This document shows, in pieces, positions 41,340 through 50,513 of a stretch of DNA of 50,590 nt. The DNA lies in contig JAGUZQ010000046.1 of assembly GCA_020060765.1 (NCBI GenBank), positions 1 through 50,590 on the forward strand, written 5' to 3'. A program made the position numbers and the translations under genes. The notes beneath the pieces are model-generated. The model saw only the letters and a list, made by a program, of their open reading frames with translations, was not told the DNA's origin and searched no databases. This DNA is from Planctomycetota bacterium (GTDB lineage Bacteria; Planctomycetota; SZUA-567). Each line of letters starts with the position of its first letter. Within the stretch, counting starts at the first letter, position 1.

Positions 41340-43793
41340 CTATAGCAGCACCCGGTCAAAATTTCCGTCGTGAACAGGAACTGGCGTCTGCCCTGCCCTT
41401 ACCAGATCCCAGACTTTTTTCGCCTCAGGCGCAGCGTAGGTTCGATAGCAGAAATCGACGCGCGCCTGTCGCAAACCGGCGGCGGTCAATTCGGTCAGAT
41501 GCCGCGCCAGACAGAACGGCGTTTCGCTGATGGTAAAATAACGTCCCCCGCGCCGCAGTACGCGCAATGCCTGATTGCGGCTGGAAACTAATTTAACGTC
41601 GCCACGCGGACAGTTCGGCACGCAGACCATACACCGGTTCGGCGCGGCGTGGGGACAGTTTTCGCTGATAAACAGCGGCGTATCCTGATAGACCGGAACT
41701 TGCAACCGCGCGCCGCGCGCCGACAACAGCGCGCGCAGATTTTCCCTGTCGTCCTCGGGACTGGCAGTGCAGAGGCTCGCGCCCAGCGCCAGCGCCGCAT
41801 CAACCGCCAGACCGTTCAACACATACAACGGCCAATCGGCGGCAAGATCAAACCCCGAATCCGGAGCGGCGGGATCAAGCCCCAGCGCGCGCCAACCCCA
41901 GAGATTCGACACTTCCCACTTCCGCCACCCCTGCTCACGCAGCGCGCAGATGCGGTCGGTCAAATCCGCGCGGTCGCCCGCGCGGCAGATAACCGGCAGC
42001 GCCAGCCGAACCCGCTCCCGTCCCAGCATCGCCGTAATTTCGGCCAACTGATTTTCAAATTCGGCAAACGGCAATCCGGAAATATCCAGCGTCACCTCGT
42101 CGGGCGTGTCAGATGCCAGTATTTCACGAAGACACGCAGGCTGGTCAGTCTTGAGCGACCAGCGTAACTCGCCGGTTTCAGCAGGCAAGGCGGGAAGCAG
42201 ACTCGCCGATTCCGCAAACCGCTGTTGCGCCTCTTCCAAGACCTGCTCCAGCGCGGTCGCAATCTCGCGGCGGAAGCGGTTCAGTTCCGAAACCGGCACG
42301 AAACAATTGCCGTCCCAGTCGAATTCGGTCAGAACAAATCGCGTGTCGCCCAGCTTGGCAAAGGCGGCACGGGCGGTTTCCGCCATGCGCGCGACGTCGG
42401 TCGCTGGTTCCAGTTTCCCCGGCGCGCTCCACGACCCCGCCGCCAGCTTTCCGCCGAGGTGCGGCGGCAACGTCAGCGTCGCCCCTGCCGTCAGTCCCTC
42501 CGGCGTAGTCGAAACCTTCAGCGCCAGCGGCACGCGCACGCGGTGCGTTCCCGGTCGTGGGCGCGTGACGGGAAAACTCCGTTTCGTCTCCTGGCTGGAA
42601 GCGTGGTAAACCCGCGCGCCCAGGGGTATCTCCGGCGCTCCCTCGGGCAGCCGCACCTGCACGCGCTCGCCGGGAGAGCTTTCGATCAACAGCTTGCCGA
42701 CCCTGGCAGCCTCGACCAGTTCCAGTACGGGAAAACCGTAAGGTTTCGGTTGCCCCGGCAAATCAAGTTGCAAGCCGTCGTGTTTCTCGATACCGCAGGC
42801 GGCAACGAACTCCACCCACCGACCGCCGCTACGCAACCGCACCGCCTCGATCTTCCCGGCGGGATTCCCCCGGTGGCCGACGATGACGCTGTCGATTACT
42901 TCGCGGTTTTCCGCGTCGCCGATATAAAGATCGGTCACCGGGCGGCTGAAAACGGTGCGCACCTGCGCCTCGGCCTCGGCGCGTTCGGTCGAGGAGATTT
43001 TACCGTCCAATATCCGCCGGTACAGCCACGCCGCCGCCGCGACGTATAATTCGTTTTTCTTGCGCCCCTCAATCTTGAGCGAAGCCACTCCCGCCGCCGC
43101 CAATTCGCCGACATGATCCGCCAGCGCCAGGTCTTTCATCGAAAAACAATGCCCGACCTCCCGCCCTTCCGCATGAAAATAATCGCGGCAGGGATAGGCG
43201 CAACGCCCGCGATTGGCGCTGCGTCCGGTGAGATGGGAGGAGTACAGGCAAAGCCCGCTGTAGGAGTAGCACAGCGCGCCGTGCAGAAACGCTTCCACTT
43301 CCAGCCCCGGCACCGCGCAGATGTCGCGGATTTCGGCAAGAGTCAGTTCGCGCGCAAGCGTGACCCGCTTCACCCCCAGTTTCGCCAAAGCCTCCGCGCC
43401 TTCACGATTATGAATCGCCATTTGTGTACTGGCATGAATCGGCAGTTCCGGCAGCCGTTCCCGCAACAGCCTGAATAACCCCAGATCCTGCACGATCACC
43501 GCGTCGACCCCGGCCAGCGCCAGGCCTGACAGCAGCCGCGCGGCCTCGGCGCGTTCTGATTCTTTCAGCAGAGTATTAACAGTGACGTAAACGCACCTGC
43601 GGGGCGCGAGGGAATGCGCGTAACCGGCGAAATCCGACAATTCATCAAGGGAAAAATTTTCCGCTTCCGCGCGGGCGGAGAAACGCTTCACGCCGACGTA
43701 GACCGCGTCCGCGCCATAAGCCAGCGCCGCGTAACCCGCAGCAGGGCCGCCGCCGGGACAAAGCAACTCGGGAATCGCGGCTGGAGTTGTCAA
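41340..43793 (-). CDS. U32-family peptidase-like protein (RlhA/YdcP-like, with DUF3656-type region)
   Basis: An 817-aa protein. The N-terminal U32 domain has ELLCPGGGPAAGYAALAYGADAVY in parts, VNTLLKESE, the cysteine-rich FLHGALCYSYSGLCLYSS, and NRGRCAYPCRDYF, with EGRKKNELYVA after it. A DUF3656-like middle and a long C-terminal U32-like half follow, ending with cysteines CMVCVPNCPRGD. The best studied relative, E. coli RlhA, hydroxylates a 23S rRNA cytidine using an iron-sulfur protein, but is about 650 aa; this one is longer at the C-terminus. Protease activity is doubtful for the family. The start is a TTG at 43793 with AAGGGG seven bases upstream. It is convergent with pbpC. Confidence 0.85.
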   Translation of the reverse strand: MTTPAAIPELLCPGGGPAAGYAALAYGADAVYVGVKRFSARAEAENFSLDELSDFAGYAHSLAPRRCVYVTVNTLLKESERAEAARLLSGLALAGVDAVIVQDLGLFRLLRERLPELPIHASTQMAIHNREGAEALAKLGVKRVTLARELTLAEIRDICAVPGLEVEAFLHGALCYSYSGLCLYSSHLTGRSANRGRCAYPCRDYFHAEGREVGHCFSMKDLALADHVGELAAAGVASLKIEGRKKNELYVAAAAWLYRRILDGKISSTERAEAEAQVRTVFSRPVTDLYIGDAENREVIDSVIVGHRGNPAGKIEAVRLRSGGRWVEFVAACGIEKHDGLQLDLPGQPKPYGFPVLELVEAARVGKLLIESSPGERVQVRLPEGAPEIPLGARVYHASSQETKRSFPVTRPRPGTHRVRVPLALKVSTTPEGLTAGATLTLPPHLGGKLAAGSWSAPGKLEPATDVARMAETARAAFAKLGDTRFVLTEFDWDGNCFVPVSELNRFRREIATALEQVLEEAQQRFAESASLLPALPAETGELRWSLKTDQPACLREILASDTPDEVTLDISGLPFAEFENQLAEITAMLGRERVRLALPVICRAGDRADLTDRICALREQGWRKWEVSNLWGWRALGLDPAAPDSGFDLAADWPLYVLNGLAVDAALALGASLCTASPEDDRENLRALLSARGARLQVPVYQDTPLFISENCPHAAPNRCMVCVPNCPRGDVKLVSSRNQALRVLRRGGRYFTISETPFCLARHLTELTAAGLRQARVDFCYRTYAAPEAKKVWDLVRAGQTPVPVHDGNFDRVLL

Positions 43794-43926
43794 AAATTAC
43801 CCCTTCTTCAGACTTGTACATTTCTTCCGGAACGTCATTCCTGCCAACTTGCAGAAGTGGATTCCCCATGGTATCATGACAGTGGGGCAATGGCAAGCAT
43901 ACAACATTAACGACGGTGGCACCAAA

Positions 43927-44256
43927 ATGGCTCTGACACGTTTAAAGCGCGTACTGCGGCGCGCGGCGGAGGCGGCCGTGGCGTTTGCCGTTCTGTTTTT
44001 CTGGATAGGCTTCCTGGTCTATACCAGCGTCGAGTGGATAGACCGCGATGTGCTGGACGGTCTGCGCGGCAAACCCAAGCCGGAAGTAATTAAAACATTG
44101 GGGGAGCCGACCAGAGTGTGGATGTACCGCGGGATGGACGGGAACCTGCACGAACGCCTGTATTACTCCCGCAAGTGGGGTCTGCCGCTGGAGTATGAAC
44201 TGATTTTCGACGCGGAAGGCAACCTGTCCGTGTGGTGTTACGACAACGGCTTGTGA
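43927..44256 (+). CDS. small membrane-anchored SmpA/OmlA-like protein
   Basis: A 109-aa protein with one N-terminal membrane helix (AVAFAVLFFWIGFLVYTSV) and an outside domain of about 70 aa. The pattern LRGKPKPEVIKTLGEPTRVW, then YELIFDAEGNLSVWCYDNG resembles the SmpA/OmlA fold, where a helix and beta strands follow a G-x-P-x3-V-x3-LG-P motif. The ATG at 43927 gives MALTRLKRV; the frame extends upstream to 43849, but those codons read through a repeat-derived stretch. The ribosome site is weak. Function unknown. Confidence 0.65.
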   Translation: MALTRLKRVLRRAAEAAVAFAVLFFWIGFLVYTSVEWIDRDVLDGLRGKPKPEVIKTLGEPTRVWMYRGMDGNLHERLYYSRKWGLPLEYELIFDAEGNLSVWCYDNGL

Positions 44257-44351
44257 TGACGCGGAACAGCCTTGCGGCAATTGACATTCACACCAGTGCA
44301 GTTCCCTTCGTAATGGGCAACTCTTATTACACTACAACCTGATTCCGCAAT

Positions 44352-44380
44352 CGGCGGCAATAAAAAAATATTGCCTGCCG
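44352..44380. terminator. stem-loop between convergent genes
   Basis: GGCAATA (44356-44362) pairs with TATTGCC (44369-44375) around an A-rich loop, and flanking CGGC/GCCG extends the stem with a bulge. It sits between two convergent genes, where a shared terminator would be useful, but there is no T-tract on either strand after the stem. Confidence 0.3.
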
Positions 44381-44397
44381 CATCCACGCAAAACGTT

Positions 44398-46350
44398 TCA
44401 ATCATGCCGTATTTCCACAGCTTTGCCGTCGATCAACATTTCAAAACGCACCGCCTTCATGCCGTTTTCGATCACATATTCGCACGGGATTACCTTGCCG
44501 TCGATAAAACAGTCCACCAGCATGGAGCCAGGCGGAACCTCAACCTGCACGGTCAGAGGCTGATTGTATATGGCATTATCCAGATCGTCGGTCAAGGATA
44601 CGCTTATGCTTTTCTCGGCGCGCACCACCTTCAATTCGGAATGCAGGCGCTGCCTTGTATATTTGAATATGTCTTCGCCCAGGGCAACCCAAAGAAAAAA
44701 TCCGCGCGCCTTGATATAGTCAAGATGCTGCCGGAAGTGGGCGGGGCGGATATTTCCCGCGCCATCCTCGTCCTTGAATGTATGATATACCTCCGGCAAC
44801 CAGACGCCTGCGGTAATGGCGGATTCCACCGCATCGTCGGCATAGGCTGGAAAAGCTTTTGCCTGCTTTCCATATCCCATGGAGAGACGCCCGGCGCGGG
44901 TTGTGTTGTCATATTCCGGTATTTTCACATATGGCAGCACGGTTCCGCTTCTCTCATACACAAACCGACTGCCGACAAGTTCCGCCAGCGGCTTGGTGCA
45001 ATTACCGCAAGGCAAGGCTATGGCATTGCAGGCATAACCCGGGATTTGCGCCTCGATTTCCCGCTTTGATTCCATTATCTCGAATTCCATCAATTCCGGC
45101 GGGAGAAAACCGGTGAAACCGTGGCTGACGGTATGCGACGCGACCGCGTGTCCAGCTTTCACAACGTCCCGCCAGTCATCCCAATTCGTTGGCCTGTTGT
45201 CACCCTCGCGCAGCCATTTTTCCGGCGGAATCTGGTTTTCTTCAGGCGGGCAATAAACTCCAACTGCTTCCCGGAAAAGCTGGTCTAGTTGCGACAGTCT
45301 TTCCCCAGTCACTTTATCGTCATCCGTAACCGCGTTGAAATTCTGCAGACGAATCTCGCTCTTCGGTGTTCCGTCGGGAAATTTCAGAAAATGAACCAGA
45401 AACAGACGCTCCCAAAAATTCTCTTTTGTCGATTTACCTGCCTTGGCTTTTTCCCATTCCCCGGCCAACGGCGTTTTGAAATATCTGGAATACTTATTTA
45501 TTGCCGAGGCTCTGCTGACTTTGCTTCCCTGCACTCTGCCCGTGATGACATAAGAAGTGCCAGGATAGCCGTACTCGGTCAGGATAGGGTGAAATGCCTT
45601 TATGACAGAAACATGGCCGTCATCGGTAGCGAAAGACAATGCCGCACACTTCCCGCCTCGCCACTTGCAGATTCTGGTAAGAGACTCCGCCTTATCCGGA
45701 ACTACGGGCTTGGCCTGTTTTTCCAGCTTTTCGGCAACCAGGTTTTTCTTCTGGATGCCCGCAATGTCCAAATCGCTGGCGACCGAGATGGAAGAAAGCA
45801 TGAACCAGGACTCGCTGCCGCATTTTCTTCCGTTCATCGTGAGTGTCAGATATTTCCCCGGAACGATCCTGTCTTTCGGCACACTGACAAACATCAAGCC
45901 AAAGACATCGTAGCAATCATCTACCCGAAGCGCGTGAAACACAACCTTTACGCCATTCCCGCTCCACTCCTGAGTGATTTTTTGCGGAGGAGATATCACG
46001 ACAGCCGGCTTCTGGTCAATCAACAATTCATGCTCGGCTAGGAATCCCTTGCTGATGCCGAACCCGCAGGGGACGGTAAAAGTTATTGACTCACCTTCCG
46101 GCAGTTTATCAATAACAGGCGTACGCCATTCCACAAAACCGGTGCCGTCGGTCGGATATTCATAGTAACTGGAAACCTTTTCGCCGGTGTAGCAGACATA
46201 CTTTCCTTTTTTCTCCGCTTTTACTTCGCTTTGCGGATCGACGCCCTGCATTATGGCATTGTGTTCCCCAGCCGGAAGCACTGTCGGCTGAAAACCAATG
46301 CAATATAATATCAGCAAAAAGAGCGTTTTCATCATCTCGGCAATACGCAT
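44398..46350 (-). CDS. secreted polysaccharide deacetylase (CE4/NodB-like)
   Basis: A 650-aa protein with a signal peptide (MKTLFLLILYCIGFQPTVLPAG region). Residues about 30-220 form a beta-rich domain, and about 230-540 the NodB-type barrel. The metal ligands are visible: D243-D244 in SFATDDGH and H406-x3-H410 in SHTVSH, followed by IALPCGNCTKPL. A C-terminal beta domain follows. CE4 enzymes remove N- or O-acetyl groups from chitin-like polymers, peptidoglycan or hemicellulose. The start is the ATG at 46350 after GGGGAGG. It ends one transcript with the pseudopilin gene 16 bp upstream. Composition is less GC-rich than the main glycosyltransferase genes. Confidence 0.85.
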   Translation of the reverse strand: MRIAEMMKTLFLLILYCIGFQPTVLPAGEHNAIMQGVDPQSEVKAEKKGKYVCYTGEKVSSYYEYPTDGTGFVEWRTPVIDKLPEGESITFTVPCGFGISKGFLAEHELLIDQKPAVVISPPQKITQEWSGNGVKVVFHALRVDDCYDVFGLMFVSVPKDRIVPGKYLTLTMNGRKCGSESWFMLSSISVASDLDIAGIQKKNLVAEKLEKQAKPVVPDKAESLTRICKWRGGKCAALSFATDDGHVSVIKAFHPILTEYGYPGTSYVITGRVQGSKVSRASAINKYSRYFKTPLAGEWEKAKAGKSTKENFWERLFLVHFLKFPDGTPKSEIRLQNFNAVTDDDKVTGERLSQLDQLFREAVGVYCPPEENQIPPEKWLREGDNRPTNWDDWRDVVKAGHAVASHTVSHGFTGFLPPELMEFEIMESKREIEAQIPGYACNAIALPCGNCTKPLAELVGSRFVYERSGTVLPYVKIPEYDNTTRAGRLSMGYGKQAKAFPAYADDAVESAITAGVWLPEVYHTFKDEDGAGNIRPAHFRQHLDYIKARGFFLWVALGEDIFKYTRQRLHSELKVVRAEKSISVSLTDDLDNAIYNQPLTVQVEVPPGSMLVDCFIDGKVIPCEYVIENGMKAVRFEMLIDGKAVEIRHD

Positions 46351-46365
46351 CAAACACCTCCCCAA

Positions 46366-47013
46366 TCACCACCAGCGCCAATAATGTTTGTTTGCGGAAT
46401 CAAAACTGATACTCATATCGCCAATAAACATTTCCGTATGCCCGTCGACGAAAAGAAAAGCCGACGATTTTTTTCCGTTGTGGGAAATCCGGTATCTGCA
46501 GGACTCGCTGCCGGAATAAGTCCCTGCCGTTCCCCCGCTGATGGATTCAGTATCACGGTTTAATTCACCGACCAGGAAAATTCCTGCGGGATTTTTCACC
46601 TTATCCCGCCGGAAATTCCACTCAGCAGACGCATGATACCATGAAGTAACGGCATAGTGCCGGAGTCCGCCTCCCAACTTTTGCGCTGATTTGCACCACC
46701 AGAGCGGATTACTGCCGTTATAACTGTGATCTACCCCCAGAAACGGATTGATTTTAGTCTGCCAGATGGTGCTGTCCTCCACCCAGGTTGTGGGAAGCAT
46801 ATTTCCATAGTCAGACGCATACAGATCAATGCCTGCCCCGATCTGACGGAGATTCCCCAGGCAATGCACCGAATAGGTCGACTCCATCGCCATCCGCAAG
46901 ACAGGCATCAGAAGCGAGGCCAGAATGCTGATGATCGCAATAACAATCAATAGCTCGATCAAGGTGAAAACACGGACCATCCGGGCAATATTGATGAATT
47001 TTAACCGAAACAT
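46366..47013 (-). CDS. pseudopilin-like protein with type IV N-terminus and DGH tail
   Basis: A 215-aa protein. The N-terminus RVFTLIELLIVIAIISILAS is the type III signal of type IV (pseudo)pilins: a basic stretch, F+1, E+5 and a 20-residue hydrophobic helix. A variable domain with paired cysteines and aromatic residues follows, and the C-terminus has SAFLFVDGHTEMF, the DGH motif of the large pseudopilin-like families of Planctomycetes and Lentisphaerota. These proteins are thought to be exported by a type II secretion-like machine. The start is the ATG at 47013 (MFRLKF) after GAGGGTGG; the frame extends upstream to 47106 without a ribosome site. It lies just upstream of the CE4 gene. Confidence 0.82.
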   Translation of the reverse strand: MFRLKFINIARMVRVFTLIELLIVIAIISILASLLMPVLRMAMESTYSVHCLGNLRQIGAGIDLYASDYGNMLPTTWVEDSTIWQTKINPFLGVDHSYNGSNPLWWCKSAQKLGGGLRHYAVTSWYHASAEWNFRRDKVKNPAGIFLVGELNRDTESISGGTAGTYSGSESCRYRISHNGKKSSAFLFVDGHTEMFIGDMSISFDSANKHYWRWW

Positions 47014-47134
47014 AATCCACCCTCTGCTTTCATTCCACAATAGGCATTCAATAACATTGATGCCAATATCTAAATTGTGACAGTTTTTTTTTAATTTGTG
47101 CATCATGCAAATAAAATGCGCATGTATGCTGCAG

Positions 47135-49603
47135 TTATTCCCATTGCAGCATGTCGGCGTGGTGTTGGGCGCGGGGGTCGCGGTCGGTCAGTTCCTTGAA
47201 GAGGTCTTCCGCGCGCACTTGCCAGATCGCGCGCTGGTCGGCGTTTTTGCTCATTTTCGCCGTGACGTGGTAGAACAGCGCCAGGCACAGTTCCGCCGGG
47301 CAGTCGCCCTTGTAACCGGCGCGGAAATACTTCTCCACCATCTCCGGCGTCAGCGAGTTCACCGTGTATTTCTGCAGCAGTTCCCCGTTCAGCAGGATGT
47401 TGATCATGCCCTCGCTCACCGCCACGACATTACCGGTAACCTCCCCGCCGGGATTGACGCGGAGCGTGACCGTGTCTTTTCTGTCCAACGTTCTCAGCGC
47501 GGCGGTAACCGCCGGATAGACCCGCGCCAGATCGTCGACATCGGCTTTGCACATCTTGCCCAGTTCGTTAAGTCCGGGAAAGCGTTCGTCCTGCGCCAGT
47601 TTTTCCGCGAACCTGCCGGCGTCGTCGAGGTTGAACCGATTGAACTCGTCCTGGAAGAGTTTGAGAAACTTGGCCTTGGCAATGGTTTCGGCGCGTTTCT
47701 TCTCGAAATTTTCCTGGCGTTCGCTGGCTTCCTGCTGGCGTTTCCGGTTGGCCTCCTCGCGCTTTTTCTTTTCGGCCACTTCGACGCTGATGCGCTCCCG
47801 ACGGAATTCCGCTTCTTTCGCTCCCTTGGTGCCGGGATACTTTTTTATCAGCGCCGACAATTCGCGCAACATTGCTTCCGGGCTGTCAAAATTATCATGG
47901 ATAATATCATGATAATTCTGTTCCGATTCGCGATCCAATGCCTGCCTTTGCGTTTCCTGCAAATCCTTGGCTTCCTGGGCGCAGGAGGTATCCCAGGCGG
48001 TGATTTCTTTGCGGGAAATCTGGCATAAAGGCGAATTCGGATAACGCTTTACCAGATCGCGCAACACTTCGACTCGCGCTTCCCCCTCCAGCATCACCGC
48101 TTTCTTATACAAGGCCGCCGCCGCGTTGTCATGGGCGGAAACTCTCGATTCAGAAACATCCATATCTGCCAAACCATTAGCCATATTGGCTTTACCGACA
48201 TCCGTCCCGACTTCGAGAGGTGCTTGATTTGCAGTATTATTGCCCTGCGACCAGAAATTTAGTATTACCAGCCCCACCCCCACCAACAGCACGAAAATAC
48301 CGGTTGCGAACAACAGAATGGCGGTTCGCGACAACTCCCGACCGTCCTCGCCCACCGATTCCAGCAAATCCTCCTCCTCCTCCAACTCGGCCTTGGTGTC
48401 CCAGAAATCGGTGGTGGAAGTCATTTCGCCGCGCTTGGTTCTGGTGGAATAGCTCTTGGCTGCAAAATATTTCTCTATCGCCGCCAGCAGTTCGGCGGGA
48501 GTCTGGTAACGGTCAGACGGTTTTTTGGCCAGCATTTTTTCGACAATGCGGCAGGCTTCGTCGCTTAGTTCGGGCATGTATTCCGACGGATCCGGCACTG
48601 GCGCGGACAGGTGCATTCCCATGATGACGGCGGCGGTCTTGCCCCGGAAAGGAGGCTTGCCGGTCAGGAGATGGAACAGGGTCGCGCCCAGGGAATAAAT
48701 GTCGCTTCTGATGTCGATCTTGTCCTTGCCGGAAGCCTGCTCGGGAGAGATGTAATTCGGGGTGCCCATGATCTGGCCTTCGGAAGTGAGGCCGGCTGCA
48801 TCGATGTCGTCGAGATATTTGACCAGGCCGTAATCCGCCAGCTTCGCCTTGCCTTCGCGGTTGATCATGATGTTGTCGGGCTTGACGTCGCGGTGGACGA
48901 TGTTGCGCGAATGGGCATACTCCAGCGCCCGCGCCACCTGGCGGACAATGTCCATCGCCCGGCGCTCGCTGAACGCGCCGCGCTTGCGCAACACCCGGGC
49001 GGCGGTTTTGCCGTGGACATATTCCATCACGAAATAATGCTGGTTTTCAGCCAGCCCCTCGTCGAATCCCTTGACGATGTTGGGATGGTCGAGATTGATC
49101 GCCACGCGAGCCTCCAGGTGGAAGCGTTCGAGAAACTCGGGGCGTTTGGACAGACGCGGCGCCAGAATCTTCATGGCCACGGTTTTGCGGCTGGCCAGAT
49201 GCACGCCTTTGTACACCGCGCCCATGCCGCCTTCGCCAAGTTTGGCCACGATCTCGTAGCCGGGAATAAGTTTGGCCAGATTGCTGCCCTGGGCTTGCAG
49301 AATGCCGCTGATCTGGGCGGAGGTAAGCATTTTCTGCTTGCTCATGAGCTCGCCGATGCGGGATTTACTGAACACGTCGCTTTTCTGCATGGTGAGGACG
49401 GTGTCTAGCTGCTCCTTGGTAACGAAGCCCTTCTCCACCGCGATTTCGCCGAATTTCTTGAACTTTTTCTGCTTTTCGCCTGGCGCGTAGACGATCTCGC
49501 CGCACTTGCGGCAACTGAATGGCTCGCCCGGCGCAATTCCGGCCAGGTTGTAGCGGCTTTTGCATCCGCGGCAGATTACGTGGGAAACTTCTGAGTCGTT
49601 CAA
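47135..49603 (-). CDS. transmembrane Ser/Thr protein kinase with zinc ribbon and T2SSE-like N-terminus
   Basis: An 822-aa protein. It starts with a zinc ribbon (C11, C14, C31, C34), then a T2SSE_N/MshEN-like segment (IAVEKGFVTKEQLDTVL ... RIGELM) of about 60 aa. The kinase domain (about 113-385) has GEGGMGAVY, VAMK lysine K145, HRD at 237-239 and LADYGLVKYL in place of DFG. A transmembrane helix (about 428-452) separates it from an outside part with a charged coiled coil (KKREEANRKRQQEASER) and a C-terminal domain. DYG instead of DFG is an accepted variant. The start is a TTG at 49603, eight bases after AGGA. Nearby pseudopilin and CE4 genes suggest control of secretion or the envelope, by position only. 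Confidence 0.9.
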   Translation of the reverse strand: MNDSEVSHVICRGCKSRYNLAGIAPGEPFSCRKCGEIVYAPGEKQKKFKKFGEIAVEKGFVTKEQLDTVLTMQKSDVFSKSRIGELMSKQKMLTSAQISGILQAQGSNLAKLIPGYEIVAKLGEGGMGAVYKGVHLASRKTVAMKILAPRLSKRPEFLERFHLEARVAINLDHPNIVKGFDEGLAENQHYFVMEYVHGKTAARVLRKRGAFSERRAMDIVRQVARALEYAHSRNIVHRDVKPDNIMINREGKAKLADYGLVKYLDDIDAAGLTSEGQIMGTPNYISPEQASGKDKIDIRSDIYSLGATLFHLLTGKPPFRGKTAAVIMGMHLSAPVPDPSEYMPELSDEACRIVEKMLAKKPSDRYQTPAELLAAIEKYFAAKSYSTRTKRGEMTSTTDFWDTKAELEEEEDLLESVGEDGRELSRTAILLFATGIFVLLVGVGLVILNFWSQGNNTANQAPLEVGTDVGKANMANGLADMDVSESRVSAHDNAAAALYKKAVMLEGEARVEVLRDLVKRYPNSPLCQISRKEITAWDTSCAQEAKDLQETQRQALDRESEQNYHDIIHDNFDSPEAMLRELSALIKKYPGTKGAKEAEFRRERISVEVAEKKKREEANRKRQQEASERQENFEKKRAETIAKAKFLKLFQDEFNRFNLDDAGRFAEKLAQDERFPGLNELGKMCKADVDDLARVYPAVTAALRTLDRKDTVTLRVNPGGEVTGNVVAVSEGMINILLNGELLQKYTVNSLTPEMVEKYFRAGYKGDCPAELCLALFYHVTAKMSKNADQRAIWQVRAEDLFKELTDRDPRAQHHADMLQWE

Positions 49604-49739
49604 GTTAGATTCCTGTTATACGTTGAGCGACAGGCACGATTCTTTGGCAATTGAAGCTGTCAGCAGAATATAATTTAATACATATTTCCAGTTTCTCAAG
49701 AAATATTTGCCTTTGGCTCGTAAAATCAGCTTTTCTGTA

Positions 49740-50153
49740 TTAAAGCACGACCGTTCTGGTCATTTTCGCGGAAGCCTTTTCGAAGGTAGCAAGGCGTTTC
49801 TTCTGGTGAATATACTGGGCATGAATAATGCGGTCGACCAATCCCGGCTTCTGGCTTTCGGCACTCATCTGGCGCAGCACGACCAGTGACACGCCGCCGT
49901 CCTCAGGCACGATCATGCCATTCTCAAACAGGCCAGACAGTGCCTGAACCGCCTCGCGCTTGGGTACGCCAAAATGGTGGTGGAGCGCGAAATAGGCTTC
50001 CGTCACGACCAGATCGGAAACCGTGGAAGGTCGCCCTGCGGAGAATGCGGCGACAACGAATTGGAGCGCGCGTCCGGCCTGTTCCGCCGGTACCCCGGTC
50101 AGGAGGCGCAACACCACGGAAGTATCAAGCCCGCAGGGGTCACTCGCTCCCAT
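49740..50153 (-). CDS. VapC-like PIN-domain toxin
   Basis: A 137-aa PIN-domain protein. The four acidic positions fit: D9 region in GLDTSVVLRLL, E in VTEAYFAL, D in GLVDRIIHAQY and the C-terminal LATFEKA segment. VapC-type toxins cut tRNA or rRNA when freed from their antitoxin. Its ATG (50153) overlaps the last 14 bases of the antitoxin gene, typical of toxin-antitoxin pairs. The active-site order is canonical, so it is likely functional. Confidence 0.85.
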   Translation of the reverse strand: MGASDPCGLDTSVVLRLLTGVPAEQAGRALQFVVAAFSAGRPSTVSDLVVTEAYFALHHHFGVPKREAVQALSGLFENGMIVPEDGGVSLVVLRQMSAESQKPGLVDRIIHAQYIHQKKRLATFEKASAKMTRTVVL

Positions 50154-50400
50154 GATGGCGGCCTTTCGCGATGCTGCCGCGGATGGACTCCATCTCCACG
50201 GACTTCCCGGCGGCGTACTTGCGCAGGCTACCGAACCACTCCGGCGGCGTAGCGCTTCGCGGCTTCAGGAGCCACACCTTCTCTCCGTCGATCTGGCGAA
50301 ATTCGAGAACAATGGAATCGCCCGGCTTCAGGTGCAATTCGTCGCACAGGGCTTTGGGAAGTGTAGCCTGTCGTTTGGCAGTCAAGCGGATCGCGGTCAT
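50140..50400 (-). CDS. VapB-like AbrB/SpoVT-family antitoxin
   Basis: An 86-aa protein. Residues 1-50 form a swapped-hairpin AbrB DNA-binding domain (TAIRLTAKRQATLPKALCDE in parts, LKPGDSIVLEF), and the tail (ESIRGSIAKGRHHGSE in parts) would bind the toxin. The start is the ATG at 50400 with AGGA eight bases upstream; a TTG two codons earlier is less likely. It lies directly behind a consensus promoter and a near-palindrome that overlaps the -10 box, so it probably represses its own operon. Confidence 0.85.
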   Translation of the reverse strand: MTAIRLTAKRQATLPKALCDELHLKPGDSIVLEFRQIDGEKVWLLKPRSATPPEWFGSLRKYAAGKSVEMESIRGSIAKGRHHGSE

Positions 50401-50411
50401 GGGCAATTCCT

Positions 50412-50441
50412 CTCCTTACTATACTCATTATACAGTAAGGG
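50412..50441. promoter_or_regulatory. palindromic operator of the toxin-antitoxin operon
   Basis: On the minus strand CCTTACTGTATA is followed after ATGAG by TATAGTAAGG, a near-perfect inverted repeat that overlaps the -10 box. AbrB-type antitoxins commonly bind such sites to repress their own promoter. Confidence 0.6.
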
Positions 50442-50455
50442 GATGCGGTTGTCAA
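50427..50455 (-). promoter_or_regulatory. consensus sigma-70 promoter of the toxin-antitoxin operon
   Basis: On the minus strand, a perfect TTGACA (50450-50455) and a perfect TATAAT (50427-50432) are exactly 17 bp apart. The start site would be near 50420, leaving a leader of about 20 nt before the antitoxin ATG. Confidence 0.88.
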
Positions 50456-50513
50456 CCTGCATCGCTCCGGAAAACAGAGCCGTGAGCAAAGCAGGGCAAT
50501 CGCATTAAAATCC

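Noticed and set aside
44352..44380. strong bidirectional terminator
   Set aside because: The stem is good but no T-tract follows on either strand, so it is listed only at low confidence.
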